DNA of 7,323 nt from an uncultured Bacteroidota bacterium (GTDB lineage Bacteria; Bacteroidota; Bacteroidia; Bacteroidales; SZUA-534): contig CALABN010000307.1 of assembly GCA_937885735.1 (NCBI GenBank), positions 1 through 7,323 on the forward strand, written 5' to 3'. Shown in pieces: positions 7,119-7,323 of this stretch. Position numbers and translations under genes: made by a program. Below the pieces are notes generated by a model. The model was not told the DNA's origin. It did not search any database and was given only the letters and a program-made list of their open reading frames with translations. Position 1 is the first letter of the stretch. Every line of letters begins with the position of its first letter.

Positions 7119-7323
7119 TTATTTTTCACCAATAACAAGCCAAGCCTCTCCCAAGCCTCGCATATACACTTTCGACTCGAGATTGAACGGCGCTTCGGAA
7201 AGAAACTTCTTAAGATTATTAACATAAGTAACCTTAAATTCTTTTTCAAAGCAAGTTGACATAAACTTACAATCAAATGCACGATTATGATTCTTGCTAT
7301 ATTCTTTTTTTAGATGCTCATAG
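7119..7323 (-). CDS. C-terminal end of a probable DUF6175-family exported protein (5' part outside window)
   Basis: On the minus strand, the frame enters from the right edge and reads 67 residues from 7322 to the TAA at 7119-7121. No start is implied here; the gene begins upstream of the window. The visible end includes FLSEAPFNLESKVYMRGLGE followed by AWLVIGEK and the stop. This matches my recollection of the C-terminus of DUF6175 proteins, which are uncharacterised Bacteroidota exported proteins with an N-terminal signal peptide. I cannot confirm that by search. The only in-frame internal ATG codons (for example in CKFMSTC) lie mid-domain and are not starts. The stop is separated by 11 bp (7108-7118) from the ATG of the next gene, which indicates an operon. 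The likely alternative is an unrelated conserved envelope protein. Confidence 0.75.
   Translation of the reverse strand, partial: YEHLKKEYSKNHNRAFDCKFMSTCFEKEFKVTYVNNLKKFLSEAPFNLESKVYMRGLGEAWLVIGEK

Noticed and set aside
7052..7282. 76-codon minus-strand frame overlapping the end of the DUF6175-like gene and the start of the next gene
   Set aside because: The alternative frame gives the conserved-looking FLSEAPFNLESKVYMRGLGE end with a stop just before the next ATG; the 76-codon frame overlaps both genes.
1..7323. Search by eye for CRISPR arrays, insertion-sequence ends, tRNA, rRNA, riboswitches, phage genes or toxin-antitoxin pairs
   Set aside because: No spaced identical repeats, transposase motifs, cloverleaf sequences or relevant protein motifs were seen. 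The window is explained by ordinary chromosomal genes.

Overview
The window looks like Bacteroidota (Bacteroidetes) DNA, probably Bacteroidales. Four things point there: a low-GC genome; perfect copies of the Bacteroidetes -7 promoter consensus TAnnTTTG upstream of two genes; start codons preceded by A/T-rich leaders with no Shine-Dalgarno sequence; and the protein families themselves (choice-of-anchor J / BNR-associated / CARDB / PKD-like modules in one giant secreted protein, and a DUF6175-like C-terminus). The species cannot be read from this sequence.

Layout. About 73 % of the window (1-5319, minus strand) is a single uninterrupted reading frame. It begins with a signal peptide and runs off the left edge after 1773 residues, still open. 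It encodes a multi-domain exported surface protein: three jelly-roll (MAM / choice-of-anchor J-like) modules, a module like the N-terminal domain of BNR-repeat neuraminidases, one stand-alone CARDB-like module, then an alternating array of CARDB-like and PKD-like Ig modules that is in its fifth round when the window ends. A 221-bp divergent intergenic region (5320-5540) carries two promoter cores of identical sequence in opposite orientation. One serves the giant gene and the other a plus-strand HAD-family hydrolase (5541-6263). A bidirectional intrinsic terminator (6340-6371) separates the hydrolase from a convergent minus-strand pair. That pair consists of the 3' end of a probable DUF6175 gene entering from the right edge (7119-7323) and, 11 bp downstream of it, a small exported protein of unknown function (6409-7107).

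How the genes relate. The giant protein is probably a cargo of the type IX secretion system (T9SS). That is inference only, because its C-terminus, where the sorting domain would sit, lies outside the window. The hydrolase is a soluble cytoplasmic enzyme whose link to the neighbours seems to be only divergent adjacency. The two right-hand genes look like part of one operon of envelope proteins.

I see no transposase, integrase, CRISPR array, tRNA, rRNA, phage gene or toxin-antitoxin pair. The most noteworthy features are the domain architecture of the giant protein, the 11-bp inverted repeat made by the two promoter cores, and the poorly characterised exported pair at the right edge.
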